Shown one piece after another: positions 63,406 through 64,000 of a DNA stretch of 64,000 nucleotides (positions within the stretch are counted from its first letter, which is position 1; each line of letters starts with the position of its first letter). The notes under the pieces were generated by a model, which saw only the letters and a program-made list of their open reading frames with translations, searched no databases and had not been told where the DNA came from. The translations under genes were made by a program, and so were the position numbers. The stretch lies in assembly GCF_029023725.1 (NCBI RefSeq), contig NZ_CP119075.1, forward strand, positions 4,831,501 to 4,895,500. Reading direction: 5' to 3'. This DNA comes from Synoicihabitans lomoniglobus. Its GTDB lineage: Bacteria > Verrucomicrobiota > Verrucomicrobiia > Opitutales > Opitutaceae.

Positions 63406-63424
63406 TATAACGTCATACGTTATA
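63406..63424. promoter_or_regulatory. Palindrome TATAACG-N5-CGTTATA between higB and higA
   Basis: Perfect 7-base arms in the 32-base gap between higB and higA, 5 bases before the HigA start codon. It is probably a HigA-binding site or a regulatory hairpin; the usual higBA operator is upstream of higB, so an internal site is noteworthy. Confidence 0.55.
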
Positions 63425-63429
63425 ACTAT

Positions 63430-63726
63430 ATGAAAACCCCGATAACGCCCGGTGAAATCCTGCTGGAGGAATACTTGAGGCCCATGGGTATCTCCCAAAA
63501 CGCCATGGCCCGTGCGCTTGGGGTGTCCCCGCGCGCCATCAATGAGATTGTCCTCGGCAAACGTTCCATCACCCCCGCCATGTCGATAAGGTTCGGTGCC
63601 TTCTTCGATCAGTCCCCGCAGTTCTGGCACGGAATTCAGGTGGATTGCGATTTCAGAGCCCTAGCGACCGACACCCCTAGATTAGTGAAAGCCGTCCGCC
63701 CGGCCTCCGAGCTGATTTCCGCGTAG
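63430..63726 (+). CDS. higA: HigA-type antitoxin (XRE family)
   Basis: 98 aa from the ATG at 63430 ([20 protein letters not shown]); the 12 upstream codons overlap higB and the palindrome. HTH about residues 20-60: [40 protein letters not shown], then the conserved [12 protein letters not shown]. HigA binds HigB and represses the operon. Confidence 0.95.
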   Translation: MKTPITPGEILLEEYLRPMGISQNAMARALGVSPRAINEIVLGKRSITPAMSIRFGAFFDQSPQFWHGIQVDCDFRALATDTPRLVKAVRPASELISA

Positions 63727-63746
63727 AAATCCGCAAAACACGGCCT

Positions 63747-63780
63747 GACCCTCTCGGTCTGGCGACCCTCTCGGTCTGGC
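63747..63780. repeat. Tandem repeat, 2 x 17 bp (GACCCTCTCGGTCTGGC)
   Basis: Two perfect copies directly after higA. On the opposite strand the unit is GCCAGACCGAGAGGGTC, again a GGGTC-ended unit of the same size class as the arrays around the CBASS operon, but of different sequence. Confidence 0.9.
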
Positions 63781-63904
63781 TACGCTGATTGGTATATTCT
63801 TTCTATTCTTTGGTCTACTAATCAAACTTATGACTGGATTGGCATTTCTTCACCGCTTGACATAGATTGGCTTAAAAACCACTTGGGGCTGCCGCAGGGA
63901 GTAA

Positions 63905-64000
63905 TGTTCACTAGGTCATTCCCGATTCAGTATTACAATGAAAATACTGCCAGTTATCAGAATTTCGAGTTCGTGACCCATCGCCACGACTATCAGTCTA
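63905..64000 (+). CDS. Start of a possible AT-rich gene running off the right edge
   Basis: The frame is open from 63727 to the end of the window. An ATG at 63905 begins MFTRSFPIQYYNENTASYQN. The upstream part of the same frame (WIGISSPLDIDWLKNHLGLP) also looks protein-like, so the real start may be earlier or the gene may be broken by the repeat. Codons are AT-rich, unlike the chromosome around it. Family not recognised; only about 30-80 residues are visible. Confidence 0.35.

Overview
This is a roughly 64 kb piece of a high-GC bacterial chromosome. The gene set points to the Verrucomicrobiota, most likely an Opitutaceae-type bacterium. Evidence includes a stand-alone SWIB protein, a PEP-CTERM sorting signal (VPEP), two Tat-exported Gfo/Idh/MocA oxidoreductases, a DUF6807 protein, a PadR/ADOP-permease pair and many secreted polysaccharide enzymes. 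This assignment is inference from gene content; the window contains no rRNA, and no tRNA was recognised.

Layout. (1) 1-2.5 kb: the 3' part of a DsbD-like thiol:disulfide interchange protein, an XRE regulator whose downstream partner survives only as a short fragment, and a SnoaL-like protein. (2) 2.5-9.4 kb: an accessory island. It holds VapBC, two overlapping LuxR-type regulator genes (one truncated by a repeat), BrnTA, an intact IS481-type insertion sequence and a 221-bp direct duplication. It also holds a two-gene, AT-rich CBASS anti-phage operon (Cap15 membrane effector plus CD-NTase). The CBASS genes lie between arrays of short tandem repeats that share a GGGTC core. (3) 9.6-31 kb: mostly core or housekeeping functions. 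These include hydrolases, a PafA-like phosphatase, a DMT transporter fused to an alpha/beta hydrolase, a second DMT transporter, polyphosphate:AMP phosphotransferase, SWIB protein, TerC, Nudix and a B12-type radical SAM enzyme. Glycan enzymes (GH113-like, GH2), a secreted MTA/SAH nucleosidase, an aldo/keto reductase, DUF1223 and DUF481 complete it. (4) 31-43 kb: an RlmI-like methyltransferase, SIS-domain protein, exported amidohydrolase, CE15 esterase, a very large hybrid histidine kinase, a heparinase II/III-like protein and a membrane-anchored AraC regulator. (5) 43-49 kb: a PIN-domain gene overlapping an unknown gene, serine acetyltransferase, and PadR with a giant FtsX-type permease. (6) 49-63 kb: HEAT-repeat protein, oxidoreductase, homocysteine S-methyltransferase, SDR, DUF6807 and PEP-CTERM proteins, a convergent response regulator/histidine kinase pair, a TolB-like propeller protein and a GH127 beta-L-arabinofuranosidase. 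(7) 63-64 kb: HigBA, another GGGTC-type repeat pair and the beginning of an AT-rich reading frame that runs off the window.

How it works together. The secreted or lipoprotein-like enzymes (GH113, GH2, GH127, CE15, heparinase-like) and exported oxidoreductases fit a free-living plant- or algal-polysaccharide degrader, but they are scattered rather than forming one PUL. The left island and the right edge are the mobile/defence parts: three intact toxin-antitoxin pairs, a possible fourth (PIN plus partner), one broken module and CBASS. The most striking non-coding signal is the repeat family. Each array is nearly uniform inside but uses a different unit from the others, and the arrays sit at the borders of AT-rich cargo genes.
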